From: Planctomycetota bacterium
GTDB taxonomy: Bacteria > Planctomycetota > Phycisphaerae > WQYP01
Direction: 5' to 3'
Assembly (NCBI GenBank): GCA_021852225.1
Contig: JAJZOA010000233.1
Coordinates: 1-9,627, forward strand
Length of the DNA: 9,627 nt
The notes beneath the pieces were generated by a model, which ran no database searches, was not told where the DNA came from, and saw nothing but the letters and a program-made list of their open reading frames with translations. Position numbers and translations under genes: made by a program. Below, piece after piece: positions 1 through 6,136 of this stretch. Position 1 is the first letter of the stretch; each line of letters begins with the position of its first letter.

Positions 1-911
1 AAACGCACCACAACTTGGCCGCCAAGGTTGTGAATGTCTCGTGCGATTCGGAAAAGCCGCTCTGTGGAATTCGGACTCGCAGGAAAAGCGGTTGAGGGTG
101 GGCCGATCGGAATATCAGCCAGATAGCGGCGGATACCGGTTTGCAGCATGTAATCTGAAATGTAGTCCGGCGAGCGGGATTTATAAAAATCGCCTGGAAT
201 TGCACTGATCCAGCGGCTGTCCGTCACGGGCAGCGAACCGCCATGCGGTCGCGGAATAACCCAGAACGGAGCGCTGATACGGCGGAGAACTTTGCCCTGC
301 CGCCAAAGCAGAACATAACACCCCGCGTCCGGGAAATGAACTGGCAAGATGATCCGCATAGTGTTTGACGGCCCAATGGGAGTCGGCCGGATAGTTGTAG
401 GAACAAACAGTGTTGAATGTCCATTGCCGACGGCCGACAAATTGGAATCGAACCGCGCCAATGCGCCGGGAGAGTTGCCGGAATCTGGCAAATGTTTCCA
501 AAATAACTCTCCCTGAAGAATCAATGGACTGGAGGCATTATTGCGAATGAGCAGATTCACAGAACCGGGTTGATTGACCTGAAAAATGCCACTGGGGTGA
601 TGCACTGCAACAACCATGAATGCAAAACCGGCGGCGGGCGGCCGAACAGGTGCTCCGCCCTTTGGCAAAACAGCCTGGGGCAACGGTAGCAGGACGAAAT
701 TTCCACCTCCCCCACCGATGCTCGGACTTGCATCCGACGGCCGCGCAGGATGTGAACGCGGCGATATCGGTGGAATGGTCAGCCCGCCCGCCCAAATGGC
801 ATTTGCGAGCACATAAATGCAGGTCACGCAAAACAGGCACAACGCCGACTTTAAGGAAATTCCATCTGATTTTAAATGCACAAAAGCTATCCTGATAAAT
901 CCATTTATCAT
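1..911 (-). CDS. Secreted protein of unknown family, possible carbohydrate-active enzyme (3' end outside window)
   Basis: One minus-strand frame is open without a stop from about position 1050 to the left edge, giving about 303 codons from ATG 911; the C-terminus lies outside the window. The N-terminus has a basic stretch, then a hydrophobic segment (SALCLFCVTCIYVLANA) with an ANA-type signal peptidase site, so export is likely. A Pro/Ser/Gly-rich linker follows, including GGGGG. Next comes a beta-rich stretch (for example GSVNLLIRNN and AGCYVLLWRQGKVLRRISAPFWVIP) that resembles a beta-sandwich. Near the edge, alternating helix and strand segments (YMLQTGIRRYLADIP, then LGGQVVVRF) resemble the first strands of a TIM barrel, as in many glycoside hydrolases; this is inference and no family is recognised. 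The start is uncertain: ATG 950 and ATG 911 lack a well-placed Shine-Dalgarno, whereas GTG 881 has AGGA 8 nt upstream and gives a compact signal peptide. Divergence from a XylR-type regulator supports a sugar-related role. Confidence 0.6.
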   Translation of the reverse strand, partial: MINGFIRIAFVHLKSDGISLKSALCLFCVTCIYVLANAIWAGGLTIPPISPRSHPARPSDASPSIGGGGGNFVLLPLPQAVLPKGGAPVRPPAAGFAFMVVAVHHPSGIFQVNQPGSVNLLIRNNASSPLILQGELFWKHLPDSGNSPGALARFDSNLSAVGNGHSTLFVPTTIRPTPIGPSNTMRIILPVHFPDAGCYVLLWRQGKVLRRISAPFWVIPRPHGGSLPVTDSRWISAIPGDFYKSRSPDYISDYMLQTGIRRYLADIPIGPPSTAFPASPNSTERLFRIARDIHNLGGQVVVR

Positions 912-1070
912 GCGGTGGGCCGCAACTCCCAAACCTCCGACTTTTTGCATCGCTCCGGCGGAAGGTTCGATGATGATTATAGCGTCGAAGCACAATCCGC
1001 CGCACCAAGGCCGCGGCAGTCGTTTTACGGCAATTATGTCGGCCCTGTTTTAGGCTTACCGAATTGCGCT

Positions 1071-1076
1071 ATTGTA
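1071..1076 (-). promoter_or_regulatory. Possible -10 box for the exported-protein gene
   Basis: Read on the minus strand the hexamer is TACAAT, five of six matches to TATAAT. No good -35 hexamer lies 16-18 nt upstream; that space is instead filled by the two palindromes at 1083-1110, as in activator-dependent promoters. It sits roughly 160-190 nt upstream of the candidate start codons of the minus-strand gene. This is pattern matching only. Confidence 0.3.
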
Positions 1077-1082
1077 TATAGT

Positions 1083-1110
1083 TTTTGCGCAAAACATCAT
1101 TTCGCGAAAA
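1083..1110. promoter_or_regulatory. Candidate operator for the XylR-type regulator (paired palindromes)
   Basis: TTTTGCGCAAAA (1083-1094) is a perfect 12 bp palindrome and TTTCGCGAAA (1100-1109) a perfect 10 bp palindrome. GCGCAAAA (1087-1094) and CGCGAAAA (1103-1110) also form a direct repeat with a 16 bp period, about one and a half helical turns. AraC-family proteins, including E. coli XylR, bind direct repeats next to the -35 region of the genes they activate. Here the pair lies in the divergent gap between a XylR-like gene and its presumed target, immediately upstream of a TACAAT box reading toward the target. The function is inferred from position and symmetry. Confidence 0.4.
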
Positions 1111-1143
1111 TTGCCCGCGGGATATAGTAGACCATTGGCGTTC

Positions 1144-1157
1144 TGCCCGTGCGGGCA
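1144..1157 (+). promoter_or_regulatory. Short inverted repeat in the leader of the xylR-like gene
   Basis: TGCCCG and CGGGCA form 6 bp arms around a 2 nt spacer, ending 14 nt before the ATG at 1172. With only two spacer bases it is more plausible as a DNA-binding site than as an RNA hairpin. A CCCGCGGG palindrome lies just upstream at 1114-1121. Either could serve autoregulation; nothing further supports this. Confidence 0.2.
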
Positions 1158-1171
1158 ACAGAAAGTAAGAT

Positions 1172-2359
1172 ATGAGTGTTACAAAAAAAGCAGCCAGGAA
1201 CCGTCGCCGAAAAATGGCCAGTGCCACGGGAATTCCCCAAGTCTGCATTTTAATGGAGACATCGCGGGCCTTTGGGCGCAATGTCATACGCGGGATATGC
1301 AATTACGCGAAAGCCAACGGTCCATGGAATTTCACGCTTCAACCGGGCGATTTTGATCAGTCGCTTCCGCCGCGCAACACTTGGCGGCTGGATGGCGTGA
1401 TTGGCCGCATTTCCAGCCCCCAGGTGGCTCGGGAAGTACTTGCCCGAGGCATTCCGGTAGTGCCGCTGGAACCAGGCCCTTACAGCGGCGACCGCTGGGT
1501 CAGCACCAATACGCCGCGGGTCTGCGAGATGGCGTTTGAACACCTGCGCGACCGCGGCTTCCAGCGATTCGCCTTTTACGGCCGTCAGACATACTGGGGC
1601 ATTGACCGGCGTAATGCCTTTTCAGCAATTATCAGAGCGGCCGGCCTGCCGTGTGAAATTTTTTCGGCGGATTCGGAATCGGATATGCCGGAGGAAGGTC
1701 AACTGGCGGCGTGGCTGGCGAAACTGGACAAGCCGATCGGCCTGATGGCTCAAGATGACCTTGCGGCCCGCGAAGTGATTGATCTGTGCCGGGTGGATGG
1801 CATTGCGGTGCCGGAAGAAATCGCGGTCATTGGCGTAGATGACGACGAACTGATCTGCGCGATAGCCAGTCCGACCCTTTCCAGCATTGCGTTGAATGCC
1901 GAACGGGTCGGGTTTGAGGCAGCCGCGGTTCTGGACAGGCTGTTTTCCGGAAAAAAACCGTTGGGACATGTATTTGTGGACCCCATCGGCGTGACCATGC
2001 GGCAATCGACGGATACCGTCAGCATTGACGATCCGCTGGTGGCAAAAGCGGTACGCATGATTCGCGCCCGTGCCCATGAGGGGCTGTCAGTTCGGGAGTT
2101 GGTCAAGGCTATGCTGGTATCGCGCCGCACGCTGGAACTAAAATTTATCAGTTCGCTGGGGCGCGGCCCGCACGAGGAAATTCAACGCGTTCAGTTGCAG
2201 CAGGCAAAAGAACTTCTTATCGGTACAGATATGAAAATTAGTTCAGTGGCGCGCACCTCCGGTTTTAATTATGTTGAATACATGCACCGCGTGTTCAAGG
2301 AACAGATTGGTCAAACCCCCACGGAGTTCCGCAAAACCAATCGGCCGTTTGGACGGTAA
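1172..2359 (+). CDS. XylR-type transcriptional regulator (LacI-like sensor plus AraC HTH)
   Basis: This 395-residue cytoplasmic protein has the two-part architecture of E. coli XylR. Residues about 21-285 form a periplasmic-binding-protein-like sensor (IPQVCILMETSRAFGRNVIRGI, then FQRFAFYGRQ, then AVIGVDDDELICAIASPTLSSIAL, close to the XylR segments RFAFYGLPE and CVIGIDNEELT). Residues about 287-392 form an AraC-type double helix-turn-helix: first HTH near 305-326 (LSVRELVKAMLVSRRTLELKF), second near 355-378 (KISSVARTSGFNYVEYMHRVF), closing with GQTPTEFRK. The family senses a sugar such as xylose and activates catabolic genes; in planctomycetes and relatives such regulators are numerous and their ligands mostly unknown, so xylose is not claimed. 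The ATG at 1172 is used; a later ATG at 1214 would remove a very basic N-terminus (KKAARNRRRK). The Shine-Dalgarno is weak (GAAAG). The gene is divergent from a probable secreted-enzyme gene, its likely target. Confidence 0.9.
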   Translation: MSVTKKAARNRRRKMASATGIPQVCILMETSRAFGRNVIRGICNYAKANGPWNFTLQPGDFDQSLPPRNTWRLDGVIGRISSPQVAREVLARGIPVVPLEPGPYSGDRWVSTNTPRVCEMAFEHLRDRGFQRFAFYGRQTYWGIDRRNAFSAIIRAAGLPCEIFSADSESDMPEEGQLAAWLAKLDKPIGLMAQDDLAAREVIDLCRVDGIAVPEEIAVIGVDDDELICAIASPTLSSIALNAERVGFEAAAVLDRLFSGKKPLGHVFVDPIGVTMRQSTDTVSIDDPLVAKAVRMIRARAHEGLSVRELVKAMLVSRRTLELKFISSLGRGPHEEIQRVQLQQAKELLIGTDMKISSVARTSGFNYVEYMHRVFKEQIGQTPTEFRKTNRPFGR

Positions 2360-2727
2360 AGCCAGGCGAAACGGCCAGCCGGAAATCAGGGCGACGGCTC
2401 AAACCGCGCGATTTGGCGGGCCACCATGGACAACGTCTCCATTCTGGCCTCGGCTCCGCCGCGATATGGGTCCGGGGCGTGGAACGCCTGATACCAACAC
2501 GCCGTGACGCATTCGGGGCGGTACCCGGCGCATGTCCATTTTTTCGAGTTCCCTACAAAAAGCTGGCAGACCGAGTTTGCAGAATTCCAGACCGTGCGGC
2601 TTGCCGGAAATCGAGTTTGTGAATAGTATCACAAGGGTTTTGGACAGGTGCCCGGAAGGCTGTTTTACCCTGTTCAGGATTTTTCCGCCCGCGATTGGTC
2701 GCCCGCGGAGCTATGCTGGAGCTTTTC
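2360..2727. other. Intergenic region between the xylR-like gene and nuoD; no convincing gene
   Basis: About 370 bp follow the regulator's stop. I find no strong terminator and no recognisable protein in any frame. The longest protein-like stretch is a minus-strand frame (2386-2628, about 80 codons) with no start codon at its 5' end and no recognised motif; it could be a decayed remnant or chance. The right half contains the CRP-like inverted repeat (2617-2634) and then a TTGGAC (2640-2645) that could be a poor -35 for nuoD, without a good -10. nuoABC, which usually precede nuoD, are not here. Confidence 0.6.
2617..2634. promoter_or_regulatory. CRP/FNR-family operator-like inverted repeat upstream of nuoD
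   Basis: TTGTGA-ATAGTA-TCACAA is a perfect 6 bp inverted repeat with a 6 bp spacer, containing the full TGTGA-N6-TCACA core of the CRP consensus. It does not fit the FNR core TTGAT-N4-ATCAA. It ends 93 nt before the proposed nuoD ATG, a reasonable position for regulating a respiratory operon. Which CRP/FNR-family member would bind, and whether it activates or represses, cannot be read from the sequence. Confidence 0.5.
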
Positions 2728-4008
2728 ATGCCGTATACCATTGAAAAAGGCGCGTCCATGCTTATGGACAACCCGATGACAACACCCCAACTCTCCAGCG
2801 ATTCGAATCTTTGGACACTCAATTTCGGCCCTCAGCATCCGGCCACGCACACCGTCATCCGACTGGTGATGGAAATTGATGGCGAACGTGTGGTGCGGGT
2901 GGTGCCCGTTATCGGTTACCTGCACACCGGGTTTGAAAAAAACGCCGAAGTTCTTGATTACAATCAGTACATCACCATTGTCAATCGCATGGACTACCTT
3001 GCCCCGATGGGCAACGAAATCGCCTGGATTAACGCCTGCGAAACTCTGTTTGCAGTAGACCCGACGCCCCGCTGCAAGGTTTACCGGACAATCCTTGGCG
3101 AACTTGCCCGCATCCAGAGTCATTTGCTGTGCGTTGGCGCAGCGGCACTGGACTTGGGCGGGTTTACCGCGTTTCTTTTCGGGTTTAATGAACGCGAAAT
3201 GATCTACGACATCATGGAATATGTCACAGGTGCCCGCTTTCATACGAGTTGGAACCGCATCGGAGGTGCCTTTAAAGATGCCGATGACAATATTTTCCGT
3301 CCCATGGTGAAAAATTTTATTAACGAAACACTGCCCCGCGCCATCGACGATGTTGAAAAGCTCCTCAACCGCCTGCGCATATTTATTGACCGCACTGCGG
3401 GCATCGGCACCATCAGCCGTGAAGAAGCTTTAAACTGGAGCCTCAGCGGTCCGCTGGCCCGCGCCAGCGGCGTCATGCGGGATGTACGAAAGGATGCCCC
3501 CTACCTCTGCTTCAAGGACAACTGGGACGGCAAAGGCGCGCCAGCGGTGGATTTCAAAGTTCCCATTATGAAAACCGGCGATGTGCTTGCCCGCTACCTC
3601 GTGCGACTTGAAGAAATGAAGCAGTCCGCAAACATTGTCCGCCAGTTGATTGATAATATTCCCGGCGGATCGTTGAATGTCAGCCCTGAAGGCAAGGAAG
3701 TTCTGCCACCAAAATCGCAGGTTTACGGCAGCATTGAAGGCCTGATTCACCACTTTGAACTGGTCATGACCAACCGCGGATTTCAAACGCCGGTCGGCGA
3801 AGTGTATGGCTGCTGCGAAACCGCCAATGGCGAACTTGGCTATTACCTGGTAAGTGATGGCGGAAAGAACCCGTGGCGCGCACGGACGCGCCCGCCCTCG
3901 TTTATTCATCTTTCCGTGCTGCCCAAAATGATGGAAGGCCACATGATTTCCGACGTGGTCGCCGTGCTGGGCAGTTTGAATATTATTGCCGCGGAACTTG
4001 ACCGGTAA
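2728..4008 (+). CDS. nuoD: NADH-quinone oxidoreductase subunit D (49 kDa subunit)
   Basis: This 426-residue subunit helps form the quinone-binding cavity at the junction of the peripheral and membrane arms of complex I. Hallmarks are LNFGPQHPATH (His37 and His41), GYLHTGFEK (63-71), RMDYL (87-91), ELARIQSHLL, the GDVLARYLVRLEEMKQS block (Asp285) and the C-terminal GELGYYLVSDGG...PSFIHLSVLPKMMEGH and LGSLNIIAAELDR. The length fits a stand-alone NuoD, not a NuoC-NuoD fusion. The start chosen is ATG 2728, with GGAG 6 nt upstream; ATG 2758, preceded by AAGG, is a close alternative, and the conserved core begins only near residue 28. Two oddities: the family's usual HPAxHG reads HPATHT here, and the usual GDxYDR reads GDVLAR, with Ala288 in place of the customary Asp. 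It is the first gene of the nuoDEFG cluster. Confidence 0.95.
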   Translation: MPYTIEKGASMLMDNPMTTPQLSSDSNLWTLNFGPQHPATHTVIRLVMEIDGERVVRVVPVIGYLHTGFEKNAEVLDYNQYITIVNRMDYLAPMGNEIAWINACETLFAVDPTPRCKVYRTILGELARIQSHLLCVGAAALDLGGFTAFLFGFNEREMIYDIMEYVTGARFHTSWNRIGGAFKDADDNIFRPMVKNFINETLPRAIDDVEKLLNRLRIFIDRTAGIGTISREEALNWSLSGPLARASGVMRDVRKDAPYLCFKDNWDGKGAPAVDFKVPIMKTGDVLARYLVRLEEMKQSANIVRQLIDNIPGGSLNVSPEGKEVLPPKSQVYGSIEGLIHHFELVMTNRGFQTPVGEVYGCCETANGELGYYLVSDGGKNPWRARTRPPSFIHLSVLPKMMEGHMISDVVAVLGSLNIIAAELDR

Positions 4009-4021
4009 AGGTCCCGTGAAC

Positions 4022-4065
4022 GGGCGGTTCAGCCGCCCCGGCGGCGCGGTGTTTGCGACGCCGCC
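4022..4065 (+). other. Tandem GC-rich stem-loops between nuoD and nuoE
   Basis: GGGCGG (4022-4027) pairs with CCGCCC (4033-4038) around TTCAG. GGCGGCG (4040-4046) pairs with CGCCGCC (4059-4065) around a 12 nt loop. Neither is directly followed by a U-run (the nearest T5 is about 11 nt downstream), so a strong intrinsic terminator is unlikely. More plausible roles are transcript processing, protection of the nuoD 3' end or partial attenuation. Confidence 0.45.
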
Positions 4066-4105
4066 CCTTGAATACGGTTTTTGAAGTAAGCAGAAAAGGA
4101 TCACC

Positions 4106-4666
4106 ATGGCCTGGCTCGTTGAAGATCGCCTGAAACCCTATCAGTCAAAACGCGTGGAACCTTATCTGACACCGGAAATAAAAAAGCGGGTGGCGGAAAA
4201 ATATTTTCCGCGTTATCCAACCAAACAAGCCGCCTTGCTGCCCCTGTTTCATATCATTATGCATGAATACGGCTATATCACCGAACAGGCGATTGATGAA
4301 GCCGCGGAATTTCTTGAAATTACCCGCGCACAGGTGCAGGACGCCGTCACCTTTTACGAGGAATTCCGCCTGACTCCATCCGGCAAATATGTTGTGAATG
4401 TCTGCCGGTCGATTGCGTGTGAACTTTGCGGCCACGCGGATATCGTGGAAAAAATCCGCCAGGTATTTGGAATTGATCCCGGCGAAACGACTGAAGACCA
4501 CCAGATTACCCTGTTTGAAGTTGAATGTCTTGGTGCCTGTGAACAGGCGCCCTGCGCCCTGGTCAATGAAGACCTTCACGGCTGCCTGAAACCGGATACA
4601 TTTGTACGCCATCTTCAGCAGTTGCCCGCTGAAGCCGCACATAAAGGTAACGGACAAGGGCATTAA
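4106..4666 (+). CDS. nuoE: NADH-quinone oxidoreductase subunit E (24 kDa, [2Fe-2S] N1a)
   Basis: This 186-residue protein of the complex I NADH-dehydrogenase module carries the N1a binuclear cluster in a thioredoxin-like fold. An N-terminal helical region (about 23-85) includes LLPLFHIIMHEYGYIT and the family's AVTFYEEFRL. The cluster ligands are all present: Cys100 and Cys105 (CRSIAC, C-x4-C) and Cys141 and Cys145 (CLGAC, C-x3-C). An extra cysteine (Cys108) lies just after the first pair. The start is fixed by AAGGA 6 nt before ATG 4106. It follows nuoD after 97 nt and precedes nuoF, the flavoprotein it pairs with. The last ten or so residues (AEAAHKGNGQGH) are a short hydrophilic tail. Confidence 0.96.
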   Translation: MAWLVEDRLKPYQSKRVEPYLTPEIKKRVAEKYFPRYPTKQAALLPLFHIIMHEYGYITEQAIDEAAEFLEITRAQVQDAVTFYEEFRLTPSGKYVVNVCRSIACELCGHADIVEKIRQVFGIDPGETTEDHQITLFEVECLGACEQAPCALVNEDLHGCLKPDTFVRHLQQLPAEAAHKGNGQGH

Positions 4667-4671
4667 CCCAA

Positions 4672-4689
4672 TCCGCGGCAGTTCGCGGG
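4672..4689 (+). other. Stem-loop between nuoE and nuoF
   Basis: CCGCG (4673-4677) pairs with CGCGG (4684-4688) around a 6 nt loop, with a possible T-G closing pair outside, starting 6 nt after the nuoE stop. A weaker AACGG/CCGTT pair lies at 4701-4717. There is no U-run, so a terminator is unlikely. Confidence 0.3.
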
Positions 4690-4738
4690 CAGGACTTTAT
4701 AACGGTGTAAGGCCGTTGAATTTTGAAGAGGTTTTTCC

Positions 4739-6049
4739 ATGGCATTTGCGGGTCCCGTCCTTCTGAAGCGCATTCCTGATGATCCAGCGAAGCGCCGCCT
4801 GATTCGCTACTCCGATTATTGCGCCACCGGCGGCTATGAGGCGCTGAAAAAATCCTGGACCACGCCGCCCGAAGATATTATTAAACTGGTGGTGGAATCC
4901 GGTTTGCGGGGCCGCGGCGGCGCCGGCTTCCCCTGCGGCACCAAATGGACCTTTCTGCCCAAAGACCTTCACCCGCGCTACCTGGCGGTAAATTTTGACG
5001 AATCCGAACCGGGTACCTTCAAAGACCGCTATTTAACCGACTATGACCCGCATATACTGCTTGAAGGCATTGCCATTGCGGCCTACGCCAATCGCATTAC
5101 CACCAGTTATATTTTCATTCGTGGTGAATACCACCATGAAGCCAAAATTCTGGAAGAAGCCCTGGAAGAAGCTTACGCCAACGGCATTTTTGGAAAAAAG
5201 CTGCCGGGAACCGATATTGTTCACAACTGTTACGTGCATCGCGGGGCCGGGGCGTATATCTGCGGAGAAGAAACCGGCCTGCTCGAAGCCTTGGAAGGCA
5301 AACGCGGCTGGCCACGAATCAAGCCGCCATTCCCCGCGGTGGCTGGCGCATTCGCCAAGCCCACCATCATCAACAATGTTGAAACCCTCGCCTGCTTGCC
5401 GGACATTGTTTTAAAAGGTGCCGCATGGTTTAAAGGCATGGGTACGCCAAGTTCCGCCGGCCCCAAGCTTTACGGGATCAGCGGACATATTCACAAGCCG
5501 GGCGTCTATGAAGATGAACTGGGCATTAAAATGTCCACGCTTATTGAAAAGTATGCCGGCGGGGTGAAGGGCAAATACCGTGCGGCTATCCCTGGCGGCG
5601 TATCGATGGGCATTCTGGGAACCGACCAGTGGGATGCGGAGCTCGACTTTGACATTGGCCGCAAATACAACGTGCTGGGCCTGGGTACAGCAGGCGTGAT
5701 TGTCATGAACGACACCACGGACCTGGTGCTGATGTTGCGGAATATTGTCCGCTTTTTTGCCTATGAAAGCTGCGGTCAGTGCACCCCCTGTCGTGAAGGG
5801 ACCGCTTGGATGCACAAAATGCTTAACCGCATCGTGGCCGGCTTCGGTCGCCCGCGCGATTTCGACATGCTTATGGAGGTTGGCCTAAGTATGGGATCCA
5901 TGCCGGGCACGACCATTTGCGGACTGGCGGACGGTGCCAATTGGGCCGTCAAAACCTTCCTGCAAAAGTTCCCGGACGACTTTAAGTCCCGGCTGAAGCC
6001 CGAACAGGTGCGCGGTGTCACGCTGACTCCGGCGGGAGCGACGGTGTAA
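4739..6049 (+). CDS. nuoF: NADH-quinone oxidoreductase subunit F (51 kDa, FMN and N3 cluster)
   Basis: This 436-residue flavoprotein oxidises NADH through FMN and passes electrons to the N3 [4Fe-4S] cluster, at the tip of the complex I peripheral arm in the cytoplasm. The glycine-rich NADH/FMN motif is at 55-64 (GLRGRGGAGF), followed by NFDESEPGTFKDR (85-97), the second glycine-rich flavin segment GAGAYICGEETGLLEALEG (169-187) and the SLBB-like region. N3 ligands are Cys345, Cys348 and Cys351 (ESCGQCTPCREGT) and Cys394 (TTICGLADGA). The length is normal for the family. The start has an AGAGG Shine-Dalgarno 7 nt before ATG 4739. It is third in the nuoDEFG cluster, 72 nt after nuoE, and forms the NADH-dehydrogenase module with NuoE and NuoG. 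Nothing suggests degeneration. Confidence 0.97.
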   Translation: MAFAGPVLLKRIPDDPAKRRLIRYSDYCATGGYEALKKSWTTPPEDIIKLVVESGLRGRGGAGFPCGTKWTFLPKDLHPRYLAVNFDESEPGTFKDRYLTDYDPHILLEGIAIAAYANRITTSYIFIRGEYHHEAKILEEALEEAYANGIFGKKLPGTDIVHNCYVHRGAGAYICGEETGLLEALEGKRGWPRIKPPFPAVAGAFAKPTIINNVETLACLPDIVLKGAAWFKGMGTPSSAGPKLYGISGHIHKPGVYEDELGIKMSTLIEKYAGGVKGKYRAAIPGGVSMGILGTDQWDAELDFDIGRKYNVLGLGTAGVIVMNDTTDLVLMLRNIVRFFAYESCGQCTPCREGTAWMHKMLNRIVAGFGRPRDFDMLMEVGLSMGSMPGTTICGLADGANWAVKTFLQKFPDDFKSRLKPEQVRGVTLTPAGATV

Positions 6050-6067
6050 ATTTCGGCAAATGGTCGG

Positions 6068-6097
6068 CGGGGTTCGGTCAACATAAAACCAGCCCCG
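6068..6097 (+). other. Stem-loop between nuoF and nuoG
   Basis: CGGGGTT (6068-6074) pairs with AGCCCCG (6091-6097), one pair being a T-G wobble. GGT (6076-6078) continues the stem with ACC (6088-6090) after a one-base bulge, leaving a 9 nt loop. It begins 19 nt after the nuoF stop and has no following U-run. Confidence 0.4.
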
Positions 6098-6136
6098 AAA
6101 GATCACTGCGACGATGTAATCAAGAAGGAACTGAAA

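Noticed and set aside
538..1008. 156-codon minus-strand frame in the left part
   Set aside because: It is Arg/Cys/Ser-rich and looks like a shadow of the overlapping frame that stays open to the window edge and carries a signal peptide.
2386..2628. Minus-strand open frame of about 80 codons with protein-like composition in the xylR-nuoD gap
   Set aside because: It has no start codon near its 5' end and no recognisable motif, and it overlaps the CRP-like site; insufficient to call a gene or pseudogene.
2640..2668. TTGGAC followed by TTTTAC as a nuoD promoter
   Set aside because: Both hexamers match consensus poorly; too weak to list as a promoter.
4077..4081. T-run after the nuoD hairpins as an intrinsic terminator
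   Set aside because: It is separated from the second stem by 11 bases and nuoE follows in the same direction, so termination here is unlikely.
3430..4107. 225-codon frame antisense to nuoD (and similar long antisense frames over nuoG and nuoE)
   Set aside because: They lie opposite strongly conserved nuo genes and arise from the codon bias of the GC-rich coding strand; no family features.
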